Of a DNA stretch of 64,000 bases, positions 17,343 to 25,905 are shown in pieces. The stretch is taken from the NCBI GenBank assembly GCA_946555345.1, contig CAMNSS010000001.1, forward strand, positions 62,001 through 126,000, given 5' to 3'. The position numbers and the translations under genes were made by a program. The notes under the pieces are model-generated. The model was not told the DNA's origin. It was given only the letters and a program-made list of their open reading frames with translations, and ran no database searches. Position 1 is the stretch's first letter, and every line of letters begins with the position of its first letter. Origin of the DNA: an uncultured Eubacterium sp. Its GTDB lineage: Bacteria > Bacillota > Clostridia > Peptostreptococcales > Anaerovoracaceae.

Positions 17343-17914
17343 GCGTTTTTTGCGATTTTCCTTTGTTCAGTCCCATTGTCCGCTTTACGCTTTGGCGAAC
17401 TGCTGATGTGTATAAGAAACGCCGCTACATTTACGAAAATGTAAAAAGTTCAGATGCAAATATTTCATCATTATACTAATTTCATAAAAATATGTCAATT
17501 AAACAAAGACACTGGTCTGTAAATAATACTTGCTTTTTTCATATTCATGAAAGTGTGCGCTGCTAAATTCTTAGTTGCCAAAACATATACCGCACGGTAA
17601 AAATATTGGGCGGTAATCGATTTTGGCATTTTAGCCATTATCGCCACCAGCCAGCAACTTCACGCCTTGCGGCTTTCGGGCAAACGCCGCGTTCCTTGCG
17701 GGTTTCCACTTTATGCCGAAACCATTGCAGCTGGCATATTGTCAGGTCTTGTGCCGTGTACGCACCGCATCATTTATTAAAAGAGCCTCTTTTTCAATCG
17801 CCAAATGCCCCAACCGGGTATCCACCGCAAGCGTACTGCATCCCATCACAACTCATCGCTATTTTTCATGTTGCCGTGCGGTTTATCATAAAAATCCATG
17901 CGCTTGCGAGCCGA
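17343..17914. other. Gene-free stretch between rpmE and hydF
   Basis: About 570 bases with no supported gene. Short frames on the plus strand have no ribosome binding site. The half nearer hydF repeats words such as CTTGCGG, GCCGTGCGG and TTTATCATAAAAATC in degenerate form. Confidence 0.35.
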
Positions 17915-19396
17915 TTATGCTTCATATGCTCCCGCAGCTTCGCCGTGCGGCTTATTGCAAAAATCTACGTGCTTGTCAGCCTGCTGCGGCAACCGGACTT
18001 TATCGAGGATTCCCGCAAGCTTCGCCAATACGATCCCATAATTCGTAATCGGCACGCCCGCCGCCTCTGCTGCCGCAATTCTGTTCAGCACGTGCTTCCG
18101 GTTGAACATGCACGCACCGCAATGAATCACCAAATCAAATCGTTTCAGCTCCGCCAATTCCGGGAAATCGTTTCCGCACACATTGACGATTTCAAGTCCC
18201 TCCCCAAATTTTTTATGCAAAAGCTTCGGGATTTTTTCTCGTCCAATGTCCTCGGAAAGCGGCACGTGCGTACAAGCTTCGGCGATTAAAATCCTTGATT
18301 TTTCATCCATATCGTCTAATGACAATGCGCCTTTCAAGAACGCCCCCATATCGCCTTTATATGCTGCAAAAAGAACGGAAAACGATGTCAATGCGCTTTC
18401 CTTCGGCTTCTTCTGGTAAACCATATTGAAACATTGTGAGTCGGTTATGATGAGTTCCGGCTTTTCTTGCAAAAATGCAAGCGCACGTTCAAAGCCATCG
18501 GCAGTCGTAGCAACGGTCGTGCATTTTTGGTCGAGCAGTTCCCGCAGGGTCTGAACCTGCGGCAAAATCAACCGACCTTTCGGCGCTTGGATATCCTGTG
18601 GCATGACTAGCATCACAAGGCTGCCGGGCATAACGAGATCTCCAAGGATTTTTTCCCGCAGAAAATCCTCCGGAACTGCTTGTTCGATTGCCTTGCGAAA
18701 ATTATCAAGCCCTTTTTTTTGCGTTGCGCTTACAGCGATAACCGGATATGCCCCTGCCAAATCCAAAATTTCCGCCAAAGGCTGCCAAGCGGCGGAATGA
18801 CCGCCCGTATGTTTTTGCGCAGCAAGCCAGCCACTAAAATTTTCGCCCATTGCATTTTCCATAAAAGCATCCAGCTTGTTAATCGCGATAATCACGGGAA
18901 TGCTTTTTTCTTCCAGAGCCTTAAGCCACCGCTTTTCATCCGCAAATCCAATAAGCGCTTTCTGCTTTAAATTCGACTCCGAGTGCGCCGGGGCGCACTC
19001 ACCACTTTTGTAATTTATCGTATTAACTGGATTACGCCCCGTCTCCGCTTCTTCTTTCCCGCCCTCCTCAGACTTCACCGCCGACGCCAATTCCGTGCCG
19101 TCTATCACCAAAACGGCAAGATCCGTCTTGTTAAGCACCTCTTGCGTCCGCTTAACCCGAAGCTGTCCCAGTTCCCCCTCATCATCAAATCCCGCAGTAT
19201 CGATAAAAACCACCGGACCGATCGGATGCAGCTCCATGGATTTAAAAACCGGGTCCGTCGTCGTCCCCGCCTCCGCAGAAACCAAAGCAATATCCTGCCC
19301 AGTCAGTGCATTAATCAAAGAAGACTTTCCGCTGTTTCGCTTCCCGTAAATTCCTATATGCAGTCTGTTTGCTCTCGGTGTGTCATTGAAACCCAT
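17915..19396 (-). CDS. hydF: [FeFe]-hydrogenase H-cluster maturation GTPase
   Basis: Scaffold GTPase on which the diiron part of the hydrogenase H-cluster is assembled before transfer to the apo-enzyme. The N-terminal GTPase domain has the P-loop GKRNSGKSS (residues 18-26), the switch TTTDP (45-49), DTAGF (66-70) and NKLD (173-176). The C-terminal cluster site is C375-T-H377 ... H425-C-G-A-C429. The start at 19396 has AGGAGG seven bases upstream. At 493 residues it is well above the usual about 400. The excess sits in two loops of the GTPase domain, residues about 104-150 (rich in E, K, G, S, N) and about 183-208. It is the last of the three maturases (hydE, hydG, hydF in minus-strand order). 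Confidence 0.95.
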   Translation of the reverse strand: MGFNDTPRANRLHIGIYGKRNSGKSSLINALTGQDIALVSAEAGTTTDPVFKSMELHPIGPVVFIDTAGFDDEGELGQLRVKRTQEVLNKTDLAVLVIDGTELASAVKSEEGGKEEAETGRNPVNTINYKSGECAPAHSESNLKQKALIGFADEKRWLKALEEKSIPVIIAINKLDAFMENAMGENFSGWLAAQKHTGGHSAAWQPLAEILDLAGAYPVIAVSATQKKGLDNFRKAIEQAVPEDFLREKILGDLVMPGSLVMLVMPQDIQAPKGRLILPQVQTLRELLDQKCTTVATTADGFERALAFLQEKPELIITDSQCFNMVYQKKPKESALTSFSVLFAAYKGDMGAFLKGALSLDDMDEKSRILIAEACTHVPLSEDIGREKIPKLLHKKFGEGLEIVNVCGNDFPELAELKRFDLVIHCGACMFNRKHVLNRIAAAEAAGVPITNYGIVLAKLAGILDKVRLPQQADKHVDFCNKPHGEAAGAYEA

Positions 19397-19850
19397 GAAT
19401 GCGCCTCCTGTTTTTATCATTGCGCTTTACGAAAAGATTGAGTTCTTTTAACTTTTGGTTTTTGTTAAAATCAAGAGAATTTTTGCTGTTTACTTGTTTT
19501 ATTGACTGTAAGCCGCACGCCTGCGTGTGTAATTCTCTTAAAACTTTATTTTTGGCTGCTTTCCAGAGAAATTTCATCCGAAGATTCCCTGAAATCGTTT
19601 CTTTTTTACATTTTTAAGAAAATTTTTCGTTACCATATGCTTTTAATTGCGCTGGTGACCGTTTCCCGGCCTGGTTTTCTCTCAAAATTGCATCTTTACA
19701 AATTTTAAGGGAATCCACAGAGCAAGCCAAAATTCAGATGCCCCCGCCAGCAGCTCTCTGATTTGCATTATAATGCACAACACGAATTGGGTTTACCTGC
19801 GCCGCCTATAAAGCTTTCCCGTCCCTTTCGGCTACCCTGCGCCAATTCCT
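19397..19850. other. AT-rich gap between hydG and hydF
   Basis: No supported gene. It contains the words TCAAGAGAATTTTT (near 19473) and AATTCTCTTAAAAC (near 19530), which form an interrupted inverted pair. Similar words recur in the gap at 31500-31800. Confidence 0.35.
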
Positions 19851-21272
19851 TTAAAACCTGAAATCCCGATTGCCGCCTTCGATTTCCTTCAAATGCTCCG
19901 CACAGACCGCCCGCACCTTTTCATTCGGAATCATCGCAAGCCGCTTAGAAATGATTTCATCGCCCTTCTTGCGGGTCTCCTCATCAGCATAATCCAGCAA
20001 AAATTCCTTCAATGTCATGAGCGCATTCGGCTGGCATATATTAGCAATTTGCCCCGCTTTCAGAAGGCTCATGAAGCGATCGCCGGTCCGGCCTTCCCTG
20101 TAACACGCAGTACAGAAGCTCGGCACATAACCCAAATCGATCAGCCAGCCAACCACCTCCGCAAGGGAACGCCTGTCCTCCACATCAAACTGAACGGTAT
20201 CCTCATCGCGCTCCTCCTCCACATAACCGCCAACGCTGGTTCTGCTGCCGCCGCTAATCTGGGTAATGCCAATTTCAAGACATTCCCGCCTGGTCTTTGC
20301 ACTCTCACGGGTAGACATAATCATCCCCGTATACGGAACGGCAATCCGCAGCACGGCAACGATCCGCTTGAACACATCATCCGGCACGCCATTATCAAAC
20401 GTATCCGGGTCGATATCATCTGCCGGCCTGATTCGCGGCACGCTGATCGTATGAGGACCGCAGCCGTAAACCTCTTCCAAATGATGGGCGTGCATCAGCA
20501 TCCCCACGAAATCATACCTGTAATTTTCCAAGCCAAACAGAACGCCGCAGCCCACATCGTCAATGCCCGCTTCCATCGCCCGGTCCATCGCCTCCGTATG
20601 ATAAGCATAGTCGCTTTTCGGCCCAGTCGGATGCAACGCCTCATAGGCTTCTTTATTGTAAGTTTCCTGGAACAAAATATACGTGCCGATTCCCGCATCT
20701 TTGAGCATTTTGTATTCCTCCACGGAAGTAGCGGCGATGTTCACATTGACCCGCCTGATCGCTCCATTCTTATGCTTGATGCTGTAAATGGTTTTAATGC
20801 ATTCCAGGATATACTCAATCGGATTGTTGACCGGGTCTTCCCCCGCCTCAATCGCCAGCCGCTTGTGTCCCATATCCTGGAGCGCGATAACCTCCTGCTT
20901 CACTTCCTCTTGCGTCAGCTTTTTTCTCGGAATATGCGTATTCTGCCCGTGATAAGGGCAGTATACGCATCCGTTGACGCAATAATTGGAAAGGTACAAA
21001 GGCGCGAACATGACGATCCTGTTGCCGTAAAAATGCTCTTTGATTTCCTTCCCCAGACGGAAGGTTTTCTCAATGATATCAGGGTCTTCGCACGCAAGCA
21101 AAGTTGCGGCTTCTTTATAGGTCAGGCCGTTATATTGCCTGCCTTTTTCAAGAATCTGCTCCATTAATTGCAAATCGTCTTTGTGCGCATCCGCATATGC
21201 TAACGTTTCCAAAATGTGTTCATGATTGATAAATTCCTCTGCTTTTTTTGATTTGCTGTTATAAACTGCCAT
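19851..21272 (-). CDS. hydG: [FeFe]-hydrogenase maturase HydG, tyrosine lyase
   Basis: Radical SAM enzyme that splits tyrosine into p-cresol, CO and cyanide to supply the diatomic ligands of the H-cluster. The 473-residue protein has the radical SAM motif C-x3-C-x2-C in YCVNGCVYCPYHG near residue 100. It also has the C-terminal cysteine set TACYREGRTGDRF that holds the second, dangler-iron cluster. Length is normal and I see no insert here, unlike hydE and hydF. AAGGAGG precedes the ATG at 21272. The clustered hydE/hydF support the call; no hydrogenase structural gene lies in this window. Confidence 0.97.
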   Translation of the reverse strand: MAVYNSKSKKAEEFINHEHILETLAYADAHKDDLQLMEQILEKGRQYNGLTYKEAATLLACEDPDIIEKTFRLGKEIKEHFYGNRIVMFAPLYLSNYCVNGCVYCPYHGQNTHIPRKKLTQEEVKQEVIALQDMGHKRLAIEAGEDPVNNPIEYILECIKTIYSIKHKNGAIRRVNVNIAATSVEEYKMLKDAGIGTYILFQETYNKEAYEALHPTGPKSDYAYHTEAMDRAMEAGIDDVGCGVLFGLENYRYDFVGMLMHAHHLEEVYGCGPHTISVPRIRPADDIDPDTFDNGVPDDVFKRIVAVLRIAVPYTGMIMSTRESAKTRRECLEIGITQISGGSRTSVGGYVEEERDEDTVQFDVEDRRSLAEVVGWLIDLGYVPSFCTACYREGRTGDRFMSLLKAGQIANICQPNALMTLKEFLLDYADEETRKKGDEIISKRLAMIPNEKVRAVCAEHLKEIEGGNRDFRF

Positions 21273-21299
21273 AATATCCTCCTTTTTTTGGCGTTTGAT

Positions 21300-21720
21300 T
21301 GTCCTTGTTATTTAGTATTTGGTGGTCTTAGCATTTGGCGTTTGGTTTTTAGTTTTTAACTATTAATTCAAATATTTGGTTATTCATTCGGTTAGCCAAT
21401 TTTACTTGGATATTCCGGGTTTTGGCTTAAATGCCTAATCGTTCGATTTCTCCTAAACATTCCTATTTTGGGTTTTTTATATTCTGCGATTCGTTTTTAG
21501 CTTAAATACCCAGTCGTCCGATTCGTTGTTTTGATACCTAGCCATTTAATTGTTTGCTCGAATATCCGGTTGTGTGTCCAGGTATTTTCTCGAATGCTCT
21601 TTCATTTCAGCATTCGATTATTTGCTTGAATGCTCCGATGTTTATTTCAGCATTCGGGCATTTGTTGATATGTTCTATTTTTCATTCGGGCGTCCAGCGA
21701 TTTGCTTCGATACCCGGCTT
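21300..21720. repeat. T-rich degenerate repeats between hydE and hydG
   Basis: No gene. The plus strand repeats short units such as TTTGGTTTTT, ATTTGCTTGAATGCTCCG, ATTTTCTCGAATGCTC and TTTCAGCATTCG (twice, about 21605 and 21646), each followed by a GATT/GGCATTTG-like tail. Spacing is about 40-50 bases. Read in the direction of hydE/hydG transcription the filler is A-rich. Confidence 0.55.
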
Positions 21721-23073
21721 TCATTCCGGTATCCTGTGAAATCTCTTTATAAGCTGTTCCAGCTCCTGCCTGTCTGCAAAAATATCCGTTTTCTTAAATT
21801 CCGCAGGATATATTTCGTAAGCCGCTTTGTATTGATCCGGCGTCACTTTTTTCATCACCACATTAGCGCCAAAGGAGAATGGATTTTCCATCGGCGCACC
21901 ATTGCCGCCATCATCTGTTATCGGGGTGCAGTCTTCGCCCAGCCGAAGACCTGCCTTTTTCACGCAATCACAATTTGCCAGCTTGCCAGCGCTTTCCCAC
22001 CTGCTTGCATCTGCCCGCTTAGCTTTTGATACGTCTGTTTGCCGCCCAGATGTTTTCGCTTCGCTTTCATTGCCCGCCTCGCCTGCCTGCTGCCCGGCCG
22101 CACTTCCCTGTATGCTTTTCCCTTTCCGATTCCCTTCCAGCCTAGCTGATTTCTTCCCGCTGCCTTGCCCAACCGGTCTGCTTGCTTTCGATTCGTTTAC
22201 ATTGCCCGGCCCATCTGCCCTAATCCGTTCGCTTGCTTTCCTGCTCCTGTTTTCATCCTCCTGGGAAAGCACCGATAACGCAGTGGTCAGCGGCAGATTC
22301 GCCTCCGGCAAAAGCAACCGCGCAATGGCTACTGCCCGCCTCGTCAGCTCCGGATCGCCGTTTCGTTCCCCCGCCAGTAAGGTCTTCGGGTTTGCGATAA
22401 ACGGCCCGATTCCCGCCATTTGGCAAGGAATTTCTTTTAGCAACAATAAGTCCGCCGCAATGGTTTCCAATGTCTGTCCCGGCAGCCCAACCATGAATCC
22501 ACTGCCCGTTTCATATCCCAGCCCGCAAATCGTTTTTAGGCAATCTACCCGTTCTCTCAATGTCCCGCATGGGTGCAAACGGTCATAAAGCGCCGCATCC
22601 GCCGTTTCATGCTTTAACAAATACCGATCTGCGCCTTTTGTCTTAAAATATGCAAAATCCGCCCGGCTTCTCTCCCCACAGCTTATGGTGACGGCTGGAG
22701 GGTTTGGCAGCTTTTTGATTGCCGAAATGATTTCGCCTAACCGCTTGGCCGTGAAATAATCATCCTCGCCGGATTGTAACACGATCGTCCGGTATCCTGC
22801 CTTCACAGCCTGCGCTGCCGTCTCTAAAATCTCCTCATGGCGCATACGGAATCTCGGCAAGCTTTTATTTTCCCGGTTAAGCCCGCAATACTTGCACTGC
22901 CTTTTGCATACATTGGAGAACTCGATAATCGCCCGTAAATGCACGACATCTCCCACGTATTCCGCCCGCACGCGATCCGCCGCCTGATATACGGGGGAAA
23001 AATCTGCAAGCTCCAATAGACTAACGATATCGTCTCTATTTAATTGTTCTTTTTGCAAAATTTTTTCTATCAC
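21721..23073 (-). CDS. hydE: [FeFe]-hydrogenase maturase HydE with a large insert
   Basis: Radical SAM enzyme acting in H-cluster assembly, on the route from the HydG product towards the dithiolate bridge. The cluster motif is C56-x3-C60-x2-C63 (CKRQCKYC), followed by family features such as LQSGEDDYFTA and GFMVGLPGQT. The normal fold runs to TTALSVL at residue 269 and resumes at FGANVVMKKVTPDQY near residue 400. Between them lie about 128 residues of K/R/S/G/A-rich low-complexity sequence (nt 21880-22263) that HydE proteins do not have, where the family has a loop of roughly 10-15 residues. Total 450 residues against the usual about 350. The insert keeps frame and both flanks look intact, so the enzyme is probably functional. 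Confidence 0.93.
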   Translation of the reverse strand: MIEKILQKEQLNRDDIVSLLELADFSPVYQAADRVRAEYVGDVVHLRAIIEFSNVCKRQCKYCGLNRENKSLPRFRMRHEEILETAAQAVKAGYRTIVLQSGEDDYFTAKRLGEIISAIKKLPNPPAVTISCGERSRADFAYFKTKGADRYLLKHETADAALYDRLHPCGTLRERVDCLKTICGLGYETGSGFMVGLPGQTLETIAADLLLLKEIPCQMAGIGPFIANPKTLLAGERNGDPELTRRAVAIARLLLPEANLPLTTALSVLSQEDENRSRKASERIRADGPGNVNESKASRPVGQGSGKKSARLEGNRKGKSIQGSAAGQQAGEAGNESEAKTSGRQTDVSKAKRADASRWESAGKLANCDCVKKAGLRLGEDCTPITDDGGNGAPMENPFSFGANVVMKKVTPDQYKAAYEIYPAEFKKTDIFADRQELEQLIKRFHRIPE

Positions 23074-23139
23074 GCTGTCTCAATTCTGGGCGCTGCTGTT
23101 TTTGCAGTTCCCTGATTTAATGTTAGAAGCTTAAATTGT

Positions 23140-23470
23140 GCAGCTTTCACCGTTTCACGCCGCTTTTCGCCTTCAAACGGTGAAACAATCCCAGTCAATC
23201 CCCACAAATCCATCATTTTTCTTTTTTTATGCAAGCTTTCACCGTTTCCACCGTTTTTTCCCTGTCAAACGGTGAAACAGAGATATGCCGTCTACCGATA
23301 TCCCAAAATTTGATTTCCTGGCATAAGAACAAACCTGGCTTCGCCGATTCTGTTTCAATAGCAGGCTTTGTTGATACTCCCCAAATATTCACTTGGCATT
23401 CGAGCCAAGACGGAAATATCGCAAATGTTATTCCCGGCATAACAAAAACCGGTCTCCACCTGCCAGATTC
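23140..23470. repeat. Hairpins and dispersed repeat element (copy A)
   Basis: Within the gene-free gap 23074-23665. Two hairpins each pair TTTCACCGTTT with AAACGGTGAAA (23145-23155 with 23175-23185; 23237-23247 with 23267-23277). Adjacent sequence 23335-23440 shares an ordered set of words with 61841-61955, starting GGCTTCGCCGATTCTGTTTCA and ending AAGACGGAAATAT. Read on the minus strand both copies could encode related peptides containing ETESAKP, but neither has a credible ribosome binding site. Confidence 0.6.
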
Positions 23471-23665
23471 CTAGCCTGGTCCTGCGAGATCGGTTCAATA
23501 ACAAAACAAAATTATCTTGAAAACTGAAACCGCTCCTGCATCAGACGCCTATCCTCTTCTGCGTGAGCACAGCTTCAAGCTTTATTTTCCATCGCCTTTT
23601 CCCGCGGTCAAACCCTTGGAATCAGTACGGATTGTGACGCCCTGCCGCACACTGCCGCCTAGCGT

Positions 23666-24556
23666 TCACTCCTGCTTTACTTGACATTTTACCACACGAT
23701 CCTTGCCCGGTAAATCCTTAATTACTTCCGCCGCTGTATATTTTTGGGAATCCTTGAGCATTTTCCGCAAATCCTCACCCTGGTCATGCCCAATTTCCAT
23801 CAGCAAAAACCCATCCTTCTTCAGATGATCCGCCGCCTTTTCCACGATAATGCGGTAAAAATCCAGCCCATCCCGTCCGCCATCCAGCGCCGCCAGCGGC
23901 TCATGGGATTTGACCTCCTCCTGTAAAATCGAAATCATCGCCGTTTTAACGTATGGCGGATTGGTCACAATCATATCAAACTTCTTATCCTGATGAGGCG
24001 CAAACATATCCCCTTGCACAAACTTCAGCTTCGCATGCAGATTGCTGGCGTTTTCCTCCGCCACGGCAATCGCTTCCGCACTGATATCGGATGCGGTCAC
24101 CTTGATATTAGAACAAATCTTTGCCAGGGAAATACCAACCGCCCCGCTGCCGCAGCAGAGATCCAATATATCCCACTCTTTGTTCCCTTTCAGTCTTTCG
24201 ATCAAGGAAAGCTTCTCCTTCGGGGTATTCTGGATGGTCTTGGCGGCCTCCGTCACCAGCGTTTCGGTATCCTGCCTCGGAATCAGCACCTGAGGATTTA
24301 CTCGGAAGGTATGACCCATAAATTCCTGTTTTCCGGTGATATGCTGCAAAGGAATGCGCTCTGCCCTTCGTTTGATCAGCTCCATGTATTTGGCCTCGGT
24401 TTCCAGGTCAACCTCCTCTTCTGCTTTTAAGAACAGAGTGACCTTATCGAGACCTGTCAAAAAGCAGAAAAGCTCCTCGGCGTCTATTTTCGGGTCCATG
24501 CAAAAAGCTTTCGCCAGCTTATACTCTCCCTCTTTTACAAGTATTCTCGTCTTCAT
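23666..24556 (-). CDS. prmC: Release factor glutamine methyltransferase
   Basis: Methylates the glutamine of the GGQ motif in release factors using S-adenosylmethionine. The 296-residue protein has an N-terminal helical domain, the SAM-binding ILDLCCGSGAVGISLAK near residue 115 and the catalytic NPPY in IVTNPPYVKTAM near residue 190. It is downstream of rho and the DUF1385 gene on the same strand, with a 229-base gap holding a perfect palindrome GGCGGCATATGCCGCC near 24693. Its substrate gene prfA lies 15 kb away. Confidence 0.95.
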   Translation of the reverse strand: MKTRILVKEGEYKLAKAFCMDPKIDAEELFCFLTGLDKVTLFLKAEEEVDLETEAKYMELIKRRAERIPLQHITGKQEFMGHTFRVNPQVLIPRQDTETLVTEAAKTIQNTPKEKLSLIERLKGNKEWDILDLCCGSGAVGISLAKICSNIKVTASDISAEAIAVAEENASNLHAKLKFVQGDMFAPHQDKKFDMIVTNPPYVKTAMISILQEEVKSHEPLAALDGGRDGLDFYRIIVEKAADHLKKDGFLLMEIGHDQGEDLRKMLKDSQKYTAAEVIKDLPGKDRVVKCQVKQE

Positions 24557-24785
24557 CGTTTATCCTCTCCAGGTTTCAGGCGGTATGCCACCAATTTTCA
24601 TTTTATTGGAAATCTGCTTTTCGCCTGCCTTCTACCGGCGGGCGGTATGTCCGCTTTCGGTTATTCGGTTAGCAATGCATTTTGGGCTATCCAGGCGGCA
24701 TATGCCGCCGATCATTCATCTTGTTTTTCTAAAATTTTCAATTTTTCTGTATGTGTTCTTGCCGCTGTATCAGGGATCTGGGGTT

Positions 24786-25904
24786 CTACTCGCAAAGCTC
24801 ACCCGTCTGCTCTGCCCGTAATTCGCTAACAGTCCGGTTCGCTTCAATCTGTGTTTCGCCAGCGGCCTCGCCCGATGCCTCTTGCGGCTCAGCACCAGCC
24901 CCATCTGCTTCCCCCTGCGCTCCAGTTTTTCCCGCGCTCGCCGCTGTCCGCAGCTCGCTTTCGGCCGCATCCGTCTCCGCCTGCACCGCATGAATAGCGG
25001 CGATGGCCACCTCCAGTTGGGAATCATCAGGCTCCTTCGTCGTGATCTTCTGCAAATACAGCCCCGGCAGGCTCAATACCTTTACCACGATATTATCACT
25101 CCTGCCTGCCCAGCGCAACAGTTCATAGGAAAGCCCCGCAATCACGGGCAAAAGCAACAGCCGGGACAAAATCCGCAAAAAAAGATTCGGCCACCCCAGC
25201 AAAAAATGCAAGGCAAACGCAATGATAAATACGAACATCAGGAAGCTCGTCCCACAGCGGGGATGCAAGGTCGGAAACTGGCGGCAATTCTCTGGCGTCA
25301 GCGCAAGCCCATTTTCAAAGCAATGTATGGTCTTATGCTCTGCGCCATGAAATTGGAACACCCGCTTGATTTCCCCCATAAAGGAAATCCCCCATACATA
25401 AAGCACAAACAAGCCGATCCGCACTGCGCCTTCTGCAAAATTAAGCCAGAACACGCTGTCAGTCACCAGACCGATCAGATTCACCACGCCCGTCGGCAAG
25501 ATGATAAACACACCGATGGTGAACGCCAGCGCCAGGATCATCGAAAGATACATCATCAGATTCCAAGCCCTTTTGCTGCCGAGCTTGTCATTGATCCAGC
25601 TTTCAAAACGGCCCGCCTCGCCCGGCTCGTCGTCGTATTCTTCCAGGATGTCCGCCGACTTCATCAAAATTTTAGTCCCCGTCACCAGCGAGCCTATGAA
25701 CGCAACCACGCCGCGGATCAGCGGGATTTTCATCCACTTGCTCTGCAGTTTTGCATCTTCCACGTCCAATACGATTTCGCCGCCCGGCGCCCTGACAGCC
25801 AAGGCGATTTTTTTCTCGCCCTTCATCATAATCCCTTCGAGAACCGCCTGCCCGCCCATCTTCGCAGGACAAGCATTCTTGATAAAAATTTTGCTTAAAT
25901 CCAT
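24786..25904 (-). CDS. DUF1385 family membrane protein
   Basis: Function unknown; the family (Bacillus YqhQ-like) is commonly encoded between rho/rpmE and prmC/prfA in Clostridia. The conserved N-terminus GGQAVLEGIMMKGEKKIALAVR and the central HGAEHKTIHCFENG and HPRCGTSFL blocks are present. Several hydrophobic segments lie between about residues 60 and 280. After about residue 300 the protein has an A/E/G/T-rich tail of roughly 70 residues with no fold-like pattern, similar in composition to other inserts here. It starts one base after the rho stop, so translation is coupled. Confidence 0.9.
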   Translation of the reverse strand: MDLSKIFIKNACPAKMGGQAVLEGIMMKGEKKIALAVRAPGGEIVLDVEDAKLQSKWMKIPLIRGVVAFIGSLVTGTKILMKSADILEEYDDEPGEAGRFESWINDKLGSKRAWNLMMYLSMILALAFTIGVFIILPTGVVNLIGLVTDSVFWLNFAEGAVRIGLFVLYVWGISFMGEIKRVFQFHGAEHKTIHCFENGLALTPENCRQFPTLHPRCGTSFLMFVFIIAFALHFLLGWPNLFLRILSRLLLLPVIAGLSYELLRWAGRSDNIVVKVLSLPGLYLQKITTKEPDDSQLEVAIAAIHAVQAETDAAESELRTAASAGKTGAQGEADGAGAEPQEASGEAAGETQIEANRTVSELRAEQTGELCE

Positions 25905-25905
25905 G

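Noticed and set aside
19893-21167. 424-codon frame antisense to hydG
   Set aside because: The opposite strand encodes an intact HydG with all cysteine motifs; this frame has no motif or start signal.
24882-25898. 338-codon frame antisense to the DUF1385 gene
   Set aside because: Mirror of a conserved gene, rich in Arg/Gln/His as expected from reverse reading of hydrophobic codons.
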